NCBI RefSeq assembly: GCF_021233355.1
Contig: NZ_CP089507.1
Location: forward strand, 1,054,001-1,118,000
Reading direction: 5' to 3'
Length of the DNA stretch: 64,000 nt
Source: Luteimonas fraxinea
GTDB lineage: Bacteria > Pseudomonadota > Gammaproteobacteria > Xanthomonadales > Xanthomonadaceae
Of the stretch, positions 1 through 13,316 are shown piece by piece. The notes under the pieces are model-generated. The model was given only the letters and a program-made list of their open reading frames with translations, did not search any database and was not told where the DNA came from. The number at the start of each line of letters is the position of its first letter. Position 1 is the first letter of the stretch. Both the position numbers and the translations under genes were made by a program.

Positions 1-104
1 GGAGAGAGGCTGGGATGAGGGCGCGACTTGGCGAATGACACTCGAGAATCACCAAGCCCTCACCCGACGCGCGTTGCGCGTCGACCTCTCCCGGAGGGAG
101 AGGT
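1..104. repeat. Bipartite REP-like palindromic element, truncated by the window edge
   Basis: Bases 1-22 look like the tail of a GGGAGAGG...GGGATGAGGG unit. Bases 57-104 are a second unit: CCCTCACCCGACGCGC, a short GCGC-rich hairpin, then CTCTCCC-GG-AGGGAGAG. The same second unit recurs at 3087-3158, inverted at 21282-21329, and at 37849-37896. At 37768-37896 both unit types again sit together in the same order. It lies just past the secA stop and may end transcription. No gene is visible here. Confidence 0.7.
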
Positions 105-128
105 ATCAGGAAACAAACTGATAGGAAC

Positions 129-2882
<2,754 letters not shown>

Positions 2883-2941
2883 TGGAAGTCCGGGTTCTGG
2901 AGACGGAACGCGGCCCGGGGCGGTTTCCCCCGAATCCGCAA

Positions 2942-2967
2942 ACAAGAAAAAGGGCGCCTGGCGCCCT
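2942..2967 (-). terminator. Rho-independent terminator or leader attenuator in front of secA
   Basis: On the minus strand the palindrome AGGGCGCC-A-GGCGCCCT is followed at once by TTTTTCTTGTTT. It would end transcripts from the M23 gene (stop at 3244). It also lies between the only obvious -10-like hexamer upstream of secA (TACAAT, 2982-2987) and the secA ATG at 2882, so it could act as a conditional terminator in a secA leader. Confidence 0.7.
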
Positions 2968-2981
2968 CGATGGCAACACGC

Positions 2982-2987
2982 ATTGTA
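2982..2987 (-). promoter_or_regulatory. Possible secA promoter -10 hexamer
   Basis: TACAAT matches five of six -10 consensus bases on the minus strand. A TTGAAA lies at 3009-3014, but the spacer is 21 bp, which is too long for a good sigma-70 promoter. Transcription from here would start only about 10 nt before the hairpin at 2942-2967. Confidence 0.35.
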
Positions 2988-3086
2988 GCTTGGGGAGCGC
3001 AGCCGCGTTTTCAAGCGTGGTGGTGGCGCTGCTCGCTGCGCTGTGCCGGCGGTGCGGCTGGTGTGCGTGGCACGTGCGGACGTGCT

Positions 3087-3158
3087 GCCCTCACCCGACG
3101 CGCTTTGCGCGTCGACCCCGGATCAGGTCCGGGGCAGGCTCTCTCCCGGAGGGAGAGG
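3087..3158. repeat. REP-like palindromic unit with an enlarged loop
   Basis: Same family as bases 57-104. The shared left part (CCCTCACCCGACGCGC) and right part (CTCTCCCGGAGGGAGAGGT) are separated here by an extra small palindrome, CCCCGGATCAGGTCCGGGG. It lies in the 361-bp gap between secA and the M23 peptidase. Apart from the hairpin at 2942-2967, I see nothing else in that gap. Confidence 0.7.
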
Positions 3159-3243
3159 TGTCGATCCTCCAGCGACGCGAATTGGCCAAGCGCAGATGAG
3201 TACCGCTGCGCTCTACCCATCCTGCGCAAGCGCGGTGGTGCGC

Positions 3244-4155
3244 TTACTGCCGGCTGACGCCCATATCGCCGAGGAACTGGCGCGGGTTCTGCACGCGGCC
3301 GTTTTCCCAGACTTCGAAATGCACGTGGGCGCCGGTCGAGCGGCCGGTCGAGCCGGCCTTGGCGATCTCGTCGCCAACGCGAACCAGATCACCCACCTTC
3401 ACCACGTTGCGCGAGTTGTGCGCGTAGCGGGTGACGTAGCCGTTGCCGTGGTCGACTTCGACCACGTTGCCGTAGCCGCTGCGCACGCCCGAATAGCTGA
3501 CCACGCCATCGGCGACGGTCATCACGCGGTCGCCGGTACGGGCGTCGAAGTCGATGCCCTTGTGGAACTGGCCGCCGCGACCGAACGGGTCGGCGCGATA
3601 GCCGTAGGACGAGGTCACGAAGCTGCTGGCGACCGGCGAGCGCGACGGCAGTGCGTTCTGTTCGATGCGGCGATCGAACAGCAGCGCTTCGAGTACCGAA
3701 AGCTGCTGGCCGGAGCTGGCGAGGTCGCCGTCGAGCGCGTCCATGCCGCCGAGCAGCTTGCGGGCCGGCATGTCGCGCGCCGGTTCCGCACCACCCTGAC
3801 CGACCGGACGGTCGAAATCGAACTCGCCGTCTTCGAGGCCTGCGCCACGTGCGAGGCGGTCGCCGAGCGCGTTGAGCCGGTTCGCCTGCGCCTGCAGCTC
3901 GCCCATGCGGGCGGCGAGTGCGTTGATCTCGCGCTGCGCGTCGCGGCGGGTGTCTTCGATGCCCTGCTCGTTCGCCGTGGCCACGCCATGCATGCGCGCG
4001 ACTTCGGCGGCATTGAGCGCGGCGCCGCCGCACAGGCTGGCGACCGCGACGGCGGTCATGACGGTGAGGGGCTTGCGTACCGCGAGTGCGCGGGCCTTGG
4101 CGGCCACCTGCGCAGCGCGGCCGCGCATATCATTCAACAACGAATCTAGAGTCAT
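3244..4155 (-). CDS. M23 (LytM-type) peptidoglycan peptidase
   Basis: Probable zinc endopeptidase, or regulator of one, acting on peptidoglycan cross-links in the periplasm. The 303-aa protein has one N-terminal membrane segment (about residues 30-50), an amphipathic coiled-coil-like stretch (about 60-105) and a C-terminal M23 domain. Zinc ligands are intact: HKGIDFDA supplies the first His and the Asp, GAHVHFEV the HxH pair. I chose ATG at 4155. A TTG at 4164 would add three residues; neither start has a clear ribosome site. The start lies only 8 bp from the divergent dciA start. The position next to secA matches xanthomonad synteny. The exact substrate is not known. Confidence 0.9.
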   Translation of the reverse strand: MTLDSLLNDMRGRAAQVAAKARALAVRKPLTVMTAVAVASLCGGAALNAAEVARMHGVATANEQGIEDTRRDAQREINALAARMGELQAQANRLNALGDRLARGAGLEDGEFDFDRPVGQGGAEPARDMPARKLLGGMDALDGDLASSGQQLSVLEALLFDRRIEQNALPSRSPVASSFVTSSYGYRADPFGRGGQFHKGIDFDARTGDRVMTVADGVVSYSGVRSGYGNVVEVDHGNGYVTRYAHNSRNVVKVGDLVRVGDEIAKAGSTGRSTGAHVHFEVWENGRVQNPRQFLGDMGVSRQ

Positions 4156-4163
4156 GCGTGCCA

Positions 4164-4631
4164 ATGTCTGATTTCAGGTCCAGGTCCAAGCCACCCCGAA
4201 TCGGTGCATCCCGTAGCGGGATTCCGACGGCCGCGCTGGACGCGGCACTGGGTGGTGCGTCGGCCGATCCGATCCGCCGGGCCATGTGGCTCGACGCGTT
4301 GGACCGCCGCCTCGTTCCCCTGCTGCCTCCGTCGCTGGCGCCGCATGCGCGGCTGGCCAATGTCGATGGCAGCAGGCTGGTCTTCCTCGTCGATTCGCCC
4401 ATCTGGCACGCCAGGCTGCGCCTGTCGGCCGATGTGCTGCTCGACGCCGCCCGGTCCATCGGGCTGGATGTCAGCGACATCGTGATCAGGACCTCGACCC
4501 GACCGCTTCGACCGGAGGTCGATGCAGGCCGCGCACGTCCGACACCGCCGTCCGCCGTGGCCCGCAGGGCTGTGGCAGCCGCGCTGGCCTCGTTGCAACC
4601 GCCAGATGACGACGACAACGGGACGCGATGA
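4164..4631 (+). CDS. dciA: DciA-type DnaB helicase loader/regulator (DUF721)
   Basis: DUF721 proteins of the DciA family interact with the replicative helicase DnaB and serve as the ancestral helicase operator where DnaC/DnaI is absent. The protein is 155 aa with a basic, disordered N-terminus (about 1-30). The KH-like core covers roughly residues 40-115 and includes the conserved segment around SPIWHARLRL. The acidic end contains DDDDN. It is the only plus-strand gene in the first 23 kb, and its start almost touches the M23 gene start, so its promoter must lie inside the M23 coding region. DnaB binding is inferred from the family, not from any residue seen here. Confidence 0.8.
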   Translation: MSDFRSRSKPPRIGASRSGIPTAALDAALGGASADPIRRAMWLDALDRRLVPLLPPSLAPHARLANVDGSRLVFLVDSPIWHARLRLSADVLLDAARSIGLDVSDIVIRTSTRPLRPEVDAGRARPTPPSAVARRAVAAALASLQPPDDDDNGTR

Positions 4632-4844
4632 GTCGGGAGATCCGTTTTCCCCTGGTCATCGACGTGGACGTCGGGTGAAGGGGAGCGGGCATCCTACCGG
4701 CGGTTCCACGGCAGGAAGTTAACTGAAAATTAAATATTCAGAAATTTAGAGTTAAATTTCTGTTAGGTGCGCGGCTAGCCCTGAACCGTCCGGGTGCGAT
4801 GTCACCGGAGTTCATCGGAGATTGCCGAAGGTGAATGCCGCGGA
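4632..4844. other. Convergent intergenic region with AT-rich palindrome
   Basis: This 213-bp gap separates the ends of dciA (+) and lpxC (-). Bases 4719-4765 form an AT-rich island in otherwise very GC-rich DNA. Within it, AGAAATTT (4740-4747) and AAATTTCT (4754-4761) form a perfect inverted repeat with a 6-nt loop. A weak bidirectional terminator or a protein-binding site are both possible. No gene is seen. Confidence 0.5.
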
Positions 4845-5753
4845 TCAGGCGATCGCGGGCGTGCCGTAGGCGACCGGCGCCGGCGCGGTCTTGTCGAAGC
4901 TGACCTTTTCCCACGCATCCGCTTCAGCCAGCAATGCGCGCACCAGCTTGTTGTTGAGCGCGTGGCCGGACTTGTAGCCGACGAAGCGGCCGAGGATCGG
5001 ATGACCGGCGAGATACAGATCGCCCACCGCGTCGAGGATCTTGTGGCGCACGAACTCGTTGGCGTAACGCAGGCCGTCGTCGTTGAGCACACGGAACTCG
5101 TCGAGCACGATCGCATTGTCCATCGAGCCGCCGAGGCCGAGGTTGCGCTCGCGCATGTATTCGAGATCGCGCATGAAACCGAAGGTGCGTGCGCGGCTGA
5201 CTTCGCGGATGTAGGCCTCGGTCGAGAACTCGACTTCGGCGCGCGACTGCGCGACCGGAATCGCCGGGTGATCGAAGGCGATGGTGAAATCGAGCTTGAA
5301 GCCGTCGTAGGGCTCGAAGCGCGCGATCTTGTCGCCTTCGCGGACTTCCACCGGCTTGAGCACGCGGATGAAACGCTTGGGCGCGTCCTGCTCGACCACA
5401 CCGGCCGACTGCAGCAGGAACACGAAGGGACCGGACGAGCCGTCCATGATCGGCACTTCGGCCGCGGACAGTTCGATATAGAGGTTGTCGACGCCCAGGC
5501 CCGCGAGCGCGGACATCAGGTGTTCGACGGTCTGCACGTTGGCCGGGCCACAACTCAGGCCGGTGCACAACGTGGTTTCGGTGACGAGGTTGCCGTCAGC
5601 CGGAATCTCGACCACGGGGTCCAGGTCGACACGGCGGAACACGATGCCGGTGTCGGGCGCTGCCGGACGCAAGGTCAGGAACACTTTCTCGCCACTGTGC
5701 AGGCCGACGCCTGTCGCGCGGATCACGTTCTTGATGGTGCGTTGGCGGGGCAT
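4845..5753 (-). CDS. lpxC: UDP-3-O-acyl-N-acetylglucosamine deacetylase LpxC
   Basis: LpxC catalyses the committed zinc-dependent deacetylation of lipid A synthesis in the cytoplasm. The 302-aa length is typical. Zinc ligands are recognisable as H78 (TVEHLMSAL), H237 and D241 ([10 protein letters not shown]), and the catalytic H264 lies in KSGHALNN. The C-terminal tail, often the FtsH degradation signal, ends in GTPAIA here. The gene follows ftsZ on the same strand after a 318-bp gap that contains a terminator-like hairpin, so it probably has its own promoter. ATG at 5753 matches the conserved start ([11 protein letters not shown]). No strong ribosome site is visible. Confidence 0.97.
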   Translation of the reverse strand: MPRQRTIKNVIRATGVGLHSGEKVFLTLRPAAPDTGIVFRRVDLDPVVEIPADGNLVTETTLCTGLSCGPANVQTVEHLMSALAGLGVDNLYIELSAAEVPIMDGSSGPFVFLLQSAGVVEQDAPKRFIRVLKPVEVREGDKIARFEPYDGFKLDFTIAFDHPAIPVAQSRAEVEFSTEAYIREVSRARTFGFMRDLEYMRERNLGLGGSMDNAIVLDEFRVLNDDGLRYANEFVRHKILDAVGDLYLAGHPILGRFVGYKSGHALNNKLVRALLAEADAWEKVSFDKTAPAPVAYGTPAIA

Positions 5754-5913
5754 GGGGGAGTCCGCAGGGAGGGAGGATCCGCGTGTCCGTCATGGGACTG
5801 TCATCGGAACCGGGGGGCAGATTATCACGGCACCGCCTGAACCTGAACGAAAGCGCGACGGTGCATCAAGGCGCTGGATGCATGCGGAAATCCGCACGGC
5901 AGCGCCGGAAAAC

Positions 5914-5938
5914 GGTCCACCGGAAAACCCGGTGGACC
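5914..5938 (-). terminator. Terminator-like hairpin between ftsZ and lpxC
   Basis: GGTCCACCGG and CCGGTGGACC form a perfect 10-bp stem with a 5-nt loop. On the minus strand the stem is followed by GTTTTCC. It lies 134 nt past the ftsZ stop and probably ends the dcw transcript. The rest of the 5754-6071 gap holds no gene that I can see. Confidence 0.65.
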
Positions 5939-6071
5939 CAAAGGCGCCGCGCGGACAACGCGACGCCGGGCAAAACTTCATGGCGGGAGGACGATCCGCC
6001 ATGCAGCGGCATGCCATCGCCGCGCACCGCTCAACGGTGCGCGCGCAACGGACTGCCGCGATCGACGCGGA

Positions 6072-7355
<1,284 letters not shown>

Positions 7356-7491
7356 GTCCGTCGTCCTCTGGGTTTGGGCCGGGTTCGGCGTGGTGTCCAC
7401 GTCCTTCCCGGCATCTATTGGTTTAGGTACTGCATGCCGCACTTGCGTCTGTCGCCGTCGCCCTGCCCGCCGCATCCCGCACTGGCGCGAA

Positions 7492-8727
7492 TCAGAATTC
7501 GCCGTTGAACCGCGCCCACATCTTTTTCACCCACCCGCCGGCGCGACCGCCGGAAACCACCGGACGCCGCGGGTGTTCGATCTGGCTGCCCATCAGCAGC
7601 AGGCCCACGCCACTGGCGTGCACCGGATTGCCGACCACCTCGCCCAGGCCCGTGACGTGCTGCGGAATGCCCACGCGCACCGGCATCTGCAGCATTTCCT
7701 CGGCGAGTTCGACCACGCCTTCCATCTTCGAAGCGCCACCGGTCAGCACCATGCCGGCGCGGACGTGCTGCTCGAAGCCCGAGCGGCGCAGTTCGGCCTG
7801 CACCATCTCGAAGATCTCCTCGTAGCGCGCCTGCACCGCCTGCGCCAGCGACTGGCGCGGCAGGCGACGCGGCGGACGATCGCCGACGCTCGGCACCTGG
7901 ATCGATTCCTCGCTGGTCGCCAGCTGCGCCAGCGCGCAGGCGTAGCGGACCTTGATCTGCTCGGCTTCCGGCGTCGGCGTGCGCAGCATGTGCGCGATGT
8001 CTTCGGTGACCTTGTCGCCGGCGATCGGCAGCGAAGCCGTGTGGCAGATCGCGCCCTGCACGAACACCGCCAGATCCGTCGTACCCGCGCCCATGTCGAC
8101 CAGCACCACGCCGAGCTCGCGCTCGTCCGAGGTGAGTACCGCAGTGCTCGAGGCCAGCGACGACAGGATCAGATCGTCGATCTGCAGACCGCAGCGCTGC
8201 ACGCACTTGCTGATGTTGGCAGCGGCCGACTGCGCGCACACCACGAGGTGCGCATGCACTTCGAGGCGCACGCCGGTCATGCCGACCGGATTGCGGATGC
8301 CTTCCTGCGAATCGTCGAGCACGTACTCGCGCGGAATCGCATGCAGGATCTTCTGGTCGGCCGGAATCGCGACGGCCTTGGCGGCGTCGAGCACGCGGTC
8401 CAGATCGGCCCAGGTCACTTCGTTGTCGCGGATCGGCACGATGCCCGGCGAGTTGCGGCACTGCACGTGGTTGCCGGAGATCGACGCGTAGACCGAGCGG
8501 ATCTCGCAGCCGGCCATCAGCTCCGCCTCTTCCACTGCGCGCTGGATCGACTGGACTGTCGATTCGATGTCGACGACCACGCCGCGCTTGAGCCCGCGCG
8601 ATTCGTGGCTGCCGATGCCGATGACTTCGATCGGATTGCCCGGCGAATACTCGCCGACCAGCGCCACCACTTTCGAGGTGCCGATGTCGAGTCCGACGAT
8701 GAGCGTCTTGTCGCCTTTGCGGTTCAT
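7492..8727 (-). CDS. ftsA: Cell division protein FtsA (actin-like)
   Basis: FtsA is the actin-fold ATPase that tethers FtsZ to the inner membrane and recruits late divisome proteins. The 411-aa protein starts with the phosphate-1 motif [15 protein letters not shown] and has the phosphate-2 motif [15 protein letters not shown]. The C-terminus [13 protein letters not shown] is the amphipathic membrane-targeting helix. The start codon overlaps the ftsQ stop by four bases (ATGA), suggesting translational coupling. It precedes ftsZ in the usual order. Confidence 0.97.
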   Translation of the reverse strand: MNRKGDKTLIVGLDIGTSKVVALVGEYSPGNPIEVIGIGSHESRGLKRGVVVDIESTVQSIQRAVEEAELMAGCEIRSVYASISGNHVQCRNSPGIVPIRDNEVTWADLDRVLDAAKAVAIPADQKILHAIPREYVLDDSQEGIRNPVGMTGVRLEVHAHLVVCAQSAAANISKCVQRCGLQIDDLILSSLASSTAVLTSDERELGVVLVDMGAGTTDLAVFVQGAICHTASLPIAGDKVTEDIAHMLRTPTPEAEQIKVRYACALAQLATSEESIQVPSVGDRPPRRLPRQSLAQAVQARYEEIFEMVQAELRRSGFEQHVRAGMVLTGGASKMEGVVELAEEMLQMPVRVGIPQHVTGLGEVVGNPVHASGVGLLLMGSQIEHPRRPVVSGGRAGGWVKKMWARFNGEF

Positions 8728-9557
8728 GTGAGGCCGTGCTTCTGGATGCGGAGTGCGTGGGAGATCGGGGCCACCGCGACGCGGTTGGCAGGTGCGCCGG
8801 CCGGCGCCGCGGCGCCTGCAGCGGCAGCGGCAGCGGCTTCGGCCGGTTCGGGCTGCGCCCAGACGAGAGCGAAGCCGTTGGTGTAGCGGAGGTCGGCGCG
8901 CGCGAGCGGCTCGCTGCGGCCGGTGGTCAGGCGCGGCAGCATCCGCGCGAACCGCGCCAGGCGGAGGCGCGCTTCCTGGCTGCCGACGATGACTTCGGTG
9001 CCGCTCGACAGCGTCAGCTGCCAGCTGCCGCGTGCGTCGAGCACGACGCGTTCGACCTGCACGCCGGCACCGCCGAACAGATCGCGGGATTCGTTGTAGA
9101 GCGCGACGATGTCGGCGATGCGGTTTTCCGGACCGTCGAAGCGCGGCATCTCCGCCGGCGCCTCGACGCCTTCGGCGGCGAACAGCCGGCCGCGCGTCGA
9201 CAGCAGGCGCGCGTCGCCCCAGTGCGCGAACGGCACGTGTTCGGCGATCCGCACTTCCAGCACGTCCGGCCATTTCTTGCGCACTTCGACGCCCGCGACC
9301 CACGGCACGCGTGCGACATCGCGCTGCGCATCGCCGAGATCGACGGCGAAGAAGCCACGCTGCGCATGCGGCAGCACCGCGGCGCGCACGCGCGCGGTGT
9401 CGACCTGCTCCAGACCGTCGTTGACGCGCAGCACGCGCAGCGGCCAGCGCTCGGCGCCGATCCAGCCGTTGACGACGGCGACCACAGGCAGGGCCACCAG
9501 CGCAATCGCCAGTGCCCACGCCAGGACCCGCGCCATCGTGCCGAACGCCTGGTTCAT
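8724..9557 (-). CDS. ftsQ: Cell division protein FtsQ
   Basis: FtsQ is a bitopic inner-membrane protein linking early and late divisome proteins through FtsL/FtsB. The 277-aa protein has one transmembrane segment (about 11-30), a POTRA domain beginning near [10 protein letters not shown], and the periplasmic beta domain up to about residue 235. The C-terminal 40 residues include an alanine run and a basic end; this extension is longer than in E. coli-type proteins. The gene overlaps ftsA (ATGA) downstream and ddlB (ATGA) upstream. Confidence 0.94.
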   Translation of the reverse strand: MNQAFGTMARVLAWALAIALVALPVVAVVNGWIGAERWPLRVLRVNDGLEQVDTARVRAAVLPHAQRGFFAVDLGDAQRDVARVPWVAGVEVRKKWPDVLEVRIAEHVPFAHWGDARLLSTRGRLFAAEGVEAPAEMPRFDGPENRIADIVALYNESRDLFGGAGVQVERVVLDARGSWQLTLSSGTEVIVGSQEARLRLARFARMLPRLTTGRSEPLARADLRYTNGFALVWAQPEPAEAAAAAAAGAAAPAGAPANRVAVAPISHALRIQKHGLT

Positions 9558-10528
9558 CGCGGCGCCACCTCCGAGGGGATGGTCGCTTCGAGCACGCGCC
9601 AGCACAGCGCCGGATAGTCGATGCCGATCTTCGCCGCGGCCTTGGGCACCAGCGAGTGACTGGTCATGCCCGGCGCGGTGTTCACTTCGAGCAGCAGCAG
9701 CGCGCCGGTGCGACGGTCGCGCATCACGTCGACGCGGCCCCAGCCGCTGCAGCCGGCGGACACGAACGCATCGACCGCGAGCGCACCGATGCGCATCTCG
9801 TCGTCGCCGTCCAGGCCCGGGCACAGGTACTGGGTGTCGTCGGACACGTACTTGGCTTCGTAGTCGTACCAGGCGCCCTTGGGCACGATGCGGATCGACG
9901 GCAACGCGCGCGGGCCTTCGACGTCTTCGATCACCGCGACGGTCAGTTCGTCGCCCTCGACCATCTGCTCCATCAGCAGTTCGCCGGGATAGCGCGCGGC
10001 GAGTTCCACCGCGGCGTCCAGGTCGGCGTCTTCGAACACGCGGCTGATGCCGACGCTCGAACCTTCCTTCGACGGCTTGATGATGACCGGCAGACCGATC
10101 TCGCGCGCGGCCGCATGCACGTCGTCGCCGGGCTGCAGGCGGCGGTAGCGCGGCGTCGGCAGATCGAGGCTCATCCACACCTGCTTGGTGCGGATCTTGT
10201 CCATGGTCAGCGCCGAACCCAGCACGCGCGAACCCGTGTACGGAATCGCGAACGCATCACACAGACCCTGCACCACGCCGTTCTCGCCATCACCGCCGTG
10301 CAGGATGTTGAACACGCGGTCGAAGCGGCCGGCGACGATGTCCTTGGCGAGCGCGGGCACGCCGTCGACGGCATGCGCATCGACGCCGCGCGAGCGCAGC
10401 GCATCGAGCACGCCCTGCCCCGACTGCAGCGAGACTTCGCGCTCCGAACCCGGGCCGCCGAGCAGCACGGCGACGCGACCGAACACGGCCGGATCGGTGA
10501 AACGCGGCGGCGACAGCGTCAGGCTCAT
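9554..10528 (-). CDS. ddlB: D-alanine--D-alanine ligase
   Basis: This ATP-grasp enzyme joins two D-Ala residues for the peptidoglycan stem peptide in the cytoplasm. The 324-aa protein shows the N-terminal [11 protein letters not shown] motif, HGGDGENG, the grasp lysine in [13 protein letters not shown], and the metal-binding end [15 protein letters not shown]. It is the DdlB-type copy located inside the dcw operon. It overlaps murC upstream and ftsQ downstream by four bases each. Confidence 0.97.
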   Translation of the reverse strand: MSLTLSPPRFTDPAVFGRVAVLLGGPGSEREVSLQSGQGVLDALRSRGVDAHAVDGVPALAKDIVAGRFDRVFNILHGGDGENGVVQGLCDAFAIPYTGSRVLGSALTMDKIRTKQVWMSLDLPTPRYRRLQPGDDVHAAAREIGLPVIIKPSKEGSSVGISRVFEDADLDAAVELAARYPGELLMEQMVEGDELTVAVIEDVEGPRALPSIRIVPKGAWYDYEAKYVSDDTQYLCPGLDGDDEMRIGALAVDAFVSAGCSGWGRVDVMRDRRTGALLLLEVNTAPGMTSHSLVPKAAAKIGIDYPALCWRVLEATIPSEVAPR

Positions 10529-11979
10529 CGCGCGGCCTCCGTCACCTGGAAACCGGACTGCGCCAGCTGCTGCACGGCCGCGCCAATGTCGCCGGCGCCC
10601 ATCATCAGCAGCAGATCGCCGTCCTGCAGGATGTCGGGCAACACGCCGGCGAGTTCGTCGGCGCCATTGACGACGACGGGATCGATGCGGCCACGCGCAC
10701 GGATCGCACGCGCCAGTGCTTTCGCATCCGCGCCGGCGATCGGCGCTTCGCCGGCCGGATAGACCTCGGTCAGCACCAGCGCGTCGACATCCGACAGTAC
10801 CCCGGCGAAATCGTCGAACAGGTCACGCGTGCGGCTGTAACGGTGCGGCTGGAACGCGACGACGAGGCGACGATCGCTCCAGCCACCACGCGCGGCTTCG
10901 AACACCGCGGCGAGTTCCTTCGGGTGATGGCCGTAGTCGTCGACCAGCTGCACGCGCGCGCCGGTCGGGGTGACCAGTTCGCCGAGCAGATTGAAGCGGC
11001 GGCCGATGCCTTCGAAGCGGCCGAGCGCAGCGACGATCGCTTCCGGCGCGACGCCGAGCTGCCAGCCCACTGCAGCGGCGGCAAGTGCGTTGAGCACGTT
11101 GTGGCGGCCGGGCAGCGCAAGACGCGCGCGGACGCGGGTGTTCTCGGGCAGACACAGCGTGAACGTCATTGCCGCACCGTCCTGGCCGATGTCTTCGGCG
11201 CGCACGTCGGCGTCTTCAGACAGACCGTAGGTCATCACGTGACGCGGCGTTTCGGACGCGAGACGCGCGACTTCGGCGTCATCGATGCACAGCACCGCCA
11301 GGCCGTAGAACGGCAGGCGGTGCAGGAATTCGTGGAATGCGGCCTGCACACGGGCGAAGTCGCCGCCGTAATTCTCCAGATGATCGGCGTCGATGTTGGT
11401 GACGATCGCGATCAGCGGATTCAGGCGCAGGAAGCTGCCGTCACTCTCGTCGGCCTCGGCCACCAGCCAGTCGCCGCTGCCCAGCCGTGCATTCGCGCCT
11501 GCTGCCAGCAGCTGGCCACCGACGACGAAGGTCGGATCGAGACCGCCCTCGGCAAGCACGCTCGCGGTCAGCGACGTCGTGGTCGTCTTGCCGTGCGTGC
11601 CGGCCACCGCGATGCTGCGTCGGAAGCGCATCAGCTCGGCGAGCATCTCCGCGCGCGGCACCACCGGAATGCGCTGCGCGCGCGCTTCCATCAGTTCGGG
11701 ATTGTCGTGGCGGATCGCGCTCGACACGACCACGCAATCGGTGCCCAGCACGTTGGCCGCGGCGTGACCGCGATGCACCGTCGCGCCGAGGCGTGTGAGG
11801 CGACGCGTAGTCGCGCTGTCGGCAGTGTCGGAACCCGACACCTTGTAGCCCAGCGTGCACAGCACTTCGGCGATGCCGCTCATGCCGATGCCGCCGATGC
11901 CGACGAAATGCACGCGCGAGAACACCTTGGCGAAGTCTTCCTTCGACAGGCCGCGGGTCTGGTGGAGACGACGGATCAT
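10525..11979 (-). CDS. murC: UDP-N-acetylmuramate--L-alanine ligase
   Basis: MurC adds L-Ala to UDP-MurNAc, the first stem-peptide residue, in the cytoplasm. The protein is 484 aa. The N-terminal Rossmann loop is [15 protein letters not shown], the ATP loop GTHGKTTTT is at about 127-135, and the Mur ligase signature DDYGHHPKE lies in the C-terminal half. ATG at 11979 overlaps the ftsW stop directly. In the usual gammaproteobacterial order murG lies between ftsW and murC; here there is no room for it. Confidence 0.97.
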   Translation of the reverse strand: MIRRLHQTRGLSKEDFAKVFSRVHFVGIGGIGMSGIAEVLCTLGYKVSGSDTADSATTRRLTRLGATVHRGHAAANVLGTDCVVVSSAIRHDNPELMEARAQRIPVVPRAEMLAELMRFRRSIAVAGTHGKTTTTSLTASVLAEGGLDPTFVVGGQLLAAGANARLGSGDWLVAEADESDGSFLRLNPLIAIVTNIDADHLENYGGDFARVQAAFHEFLHRLPFYGLAVLCIDDAEVARLASETPRHVMTYGLSEDADVRAEDIGQDGAAMTFTLCLPENTRVRARLALPGRHNVLNALAAAAVGWQLGVAPEAIVAALGRFEGIGRRFNLLGELVTPTGARVQLVDDYGHHPKELAAVFEAARGGWSDRRLVVAFQPHRYSRTRDLFDDFAGVLSDVDALVLTEVYPAGEAPIAGADAKALARAIRARGRIDPVVVNGADELAGVLPDILQDGDLLLMMGAGDIGAAVQQLAQSGFQVTEAAR

Positions 11980-13316
11980 GCTTGGCTCCTGCCGCCGAAG
12001 CTCGGCTCGACACGCTGCTGCAGGCGGCTGGTGCCGCGCGACAGCGACGCCGACTGCACGGGCAGCGGGGGCTGGGTGGTGGGGGGCACCGGGCCGGCGG
12101 GCGCCGGCGCTGCGGCATCGCCGCGCAACCGGGCGACCTGGCGCTGGGCGCGGTCGAGTTCGTACGAGACGCGCAGCAGCAGGCCCATCGCCACGCAGGT
12201 CATCATCACGCTGGAACCGCCCGAAGACACCAGCGGCAGCGTCAGACCCTTGGTCGGCAGCAGGCCGAGATTCACGCCGATCGACACCATGCTCTGCAGG
12301 CCGATCATCAGCGCCACACCGAACGCGCAGTAGCCGGCGAAGTGGCGGCGCATCTCGACGCACTTCAGGCCGACCCAGAACGCACGGCCGACCAGCGCGA
12401 CGAACAGGCCGATCACCAGACACACGCCGATGAAGCCGAGTTCTTCGGCCAGCACCGAGAAGATGAAGTCGGTGTGCGCCTCGGGCAGGTACGACAGCTT
12501 CTGCACCGACGCACCCAGACCCACACCGGCGAACTCGCCGCGGCCCACCGCCATCAGCGCATTGCTGAGCTGGTAGCCGGCGCCGAGCTGGTCGGCCCAG
12601 GGATCGAGGAACGAGGTCAGGCGACGCACGCGATACGGTTCGAGAATCGCGATGAAGGCGAAGATCGGCAGGCCGATGACCACCGGCGCGGCCATGCGCG
12701 GCATGTGTACGCCGCCGAGCACCAGCATGCCGGCGGTCACCGCGAGGATCAGCGAGGCGTGACCGAAGTCGGGCTGCAGCAGCAGCAGGGCGACCAGCGC
12801 GACGGCGACGCCGAGCGGCTTGAGCATCGCCGGCCAGGTCGCGTTGACCTCGTCGCGGAAGCGCACCAGATAGCTCGCCAGCCACACGATGTAGATGACC
12901 TTGACCGCCTCGACCACCTGGAAGTTCGAGATGCCCAGGTTGATCCAGCGGTGTGCGCCGTTGACCGAACGGCCGAGGCCGGGCACGAACACCAGCGCCA
13001 GCAGGCCGAAACAGGCCAGCAGCACGAAGCGGTCGTACTTCTCGACGGTCTTGAGTTCGGTGCGCATCACCGCGAACGCGAGGCCGACGCCCAGCGCGAG
13101 GAACATCAGATGACGCGTCAGGAAGTAGTAGCGGCCGACGCGCATGTCTTCGCCGATCGCGATCGAGCTCGACGCGACCATGATCACGCCGAGCGTCGCG
13201 ATCGACACGATGATGCCGACCAGCCACGGATCGAAGCGGCCGACGATGTCGTCGATGCGCGTCGCCTGACGGGCGGCGGCGCTGTCGTGGGCCATGGTGT
13301 CGTAGGTCCGGGCCAT
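11976..13316 (-). CDS. ftsW: Septal peptidoglycan glycosyltransferase FtsW
   Basis: FtsW is the SEDS-family glycan polymerase that works with FtsI at the septum. The 446-aa protein has about ten transmembrane segments. SEDS signatures are visible: GAHRWINLG, the LPEAHTDFIFSVLAEELG loop and the LPLVSSGGSS block near the end. The cytoplasmic C-terminal tail (about 395-446) is proline- and serine-rich. ATG at 13316 overlaps the mraY stop by one base (TGATG); an in-frame ATG at 13295 is possible. murC follows immediately with a four-base overlap. Confidence 0.96.
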   Translation of the reverse strand: MARTYDTMAHDSAAARQATRIDDIVGRFDPWLVGIIVSIATLGVIMVASSSIAIGEDMRVGRYYFLTRHLMFLALGVGLAFAVMRTELKTVEKYDRFVLLACFGLLALVFVPGLGRSVNGAHRWINLGISNFQVVEAVKVIYIVWLASYLVRFRDEVNATWPAMLKPLGVAVALVALLLLQPDFGHASLILAVTAGMLVLGGVHMPRMAAPVVIGLPIFAFIAILEPYRVRRLTSFLDPWADQLGAGYQLSNALMAVGRGEFAGVGLGASVQKLSYLPEAHTDFIFSVLAEELGFIGVCLVIGLFVALVGRAFWVGLKCVEMRRHFAGYCAFGVALMIGLQSMVSIGVNLGLLPTKGLTLPLVSSGGSSVMMTCVAMGLLLRVSYELDRAQRQVARLRGDAAAPAPAGPVPPTTQPPLPVQSASLSRGTSRLQQRVEPSFGGRSQA

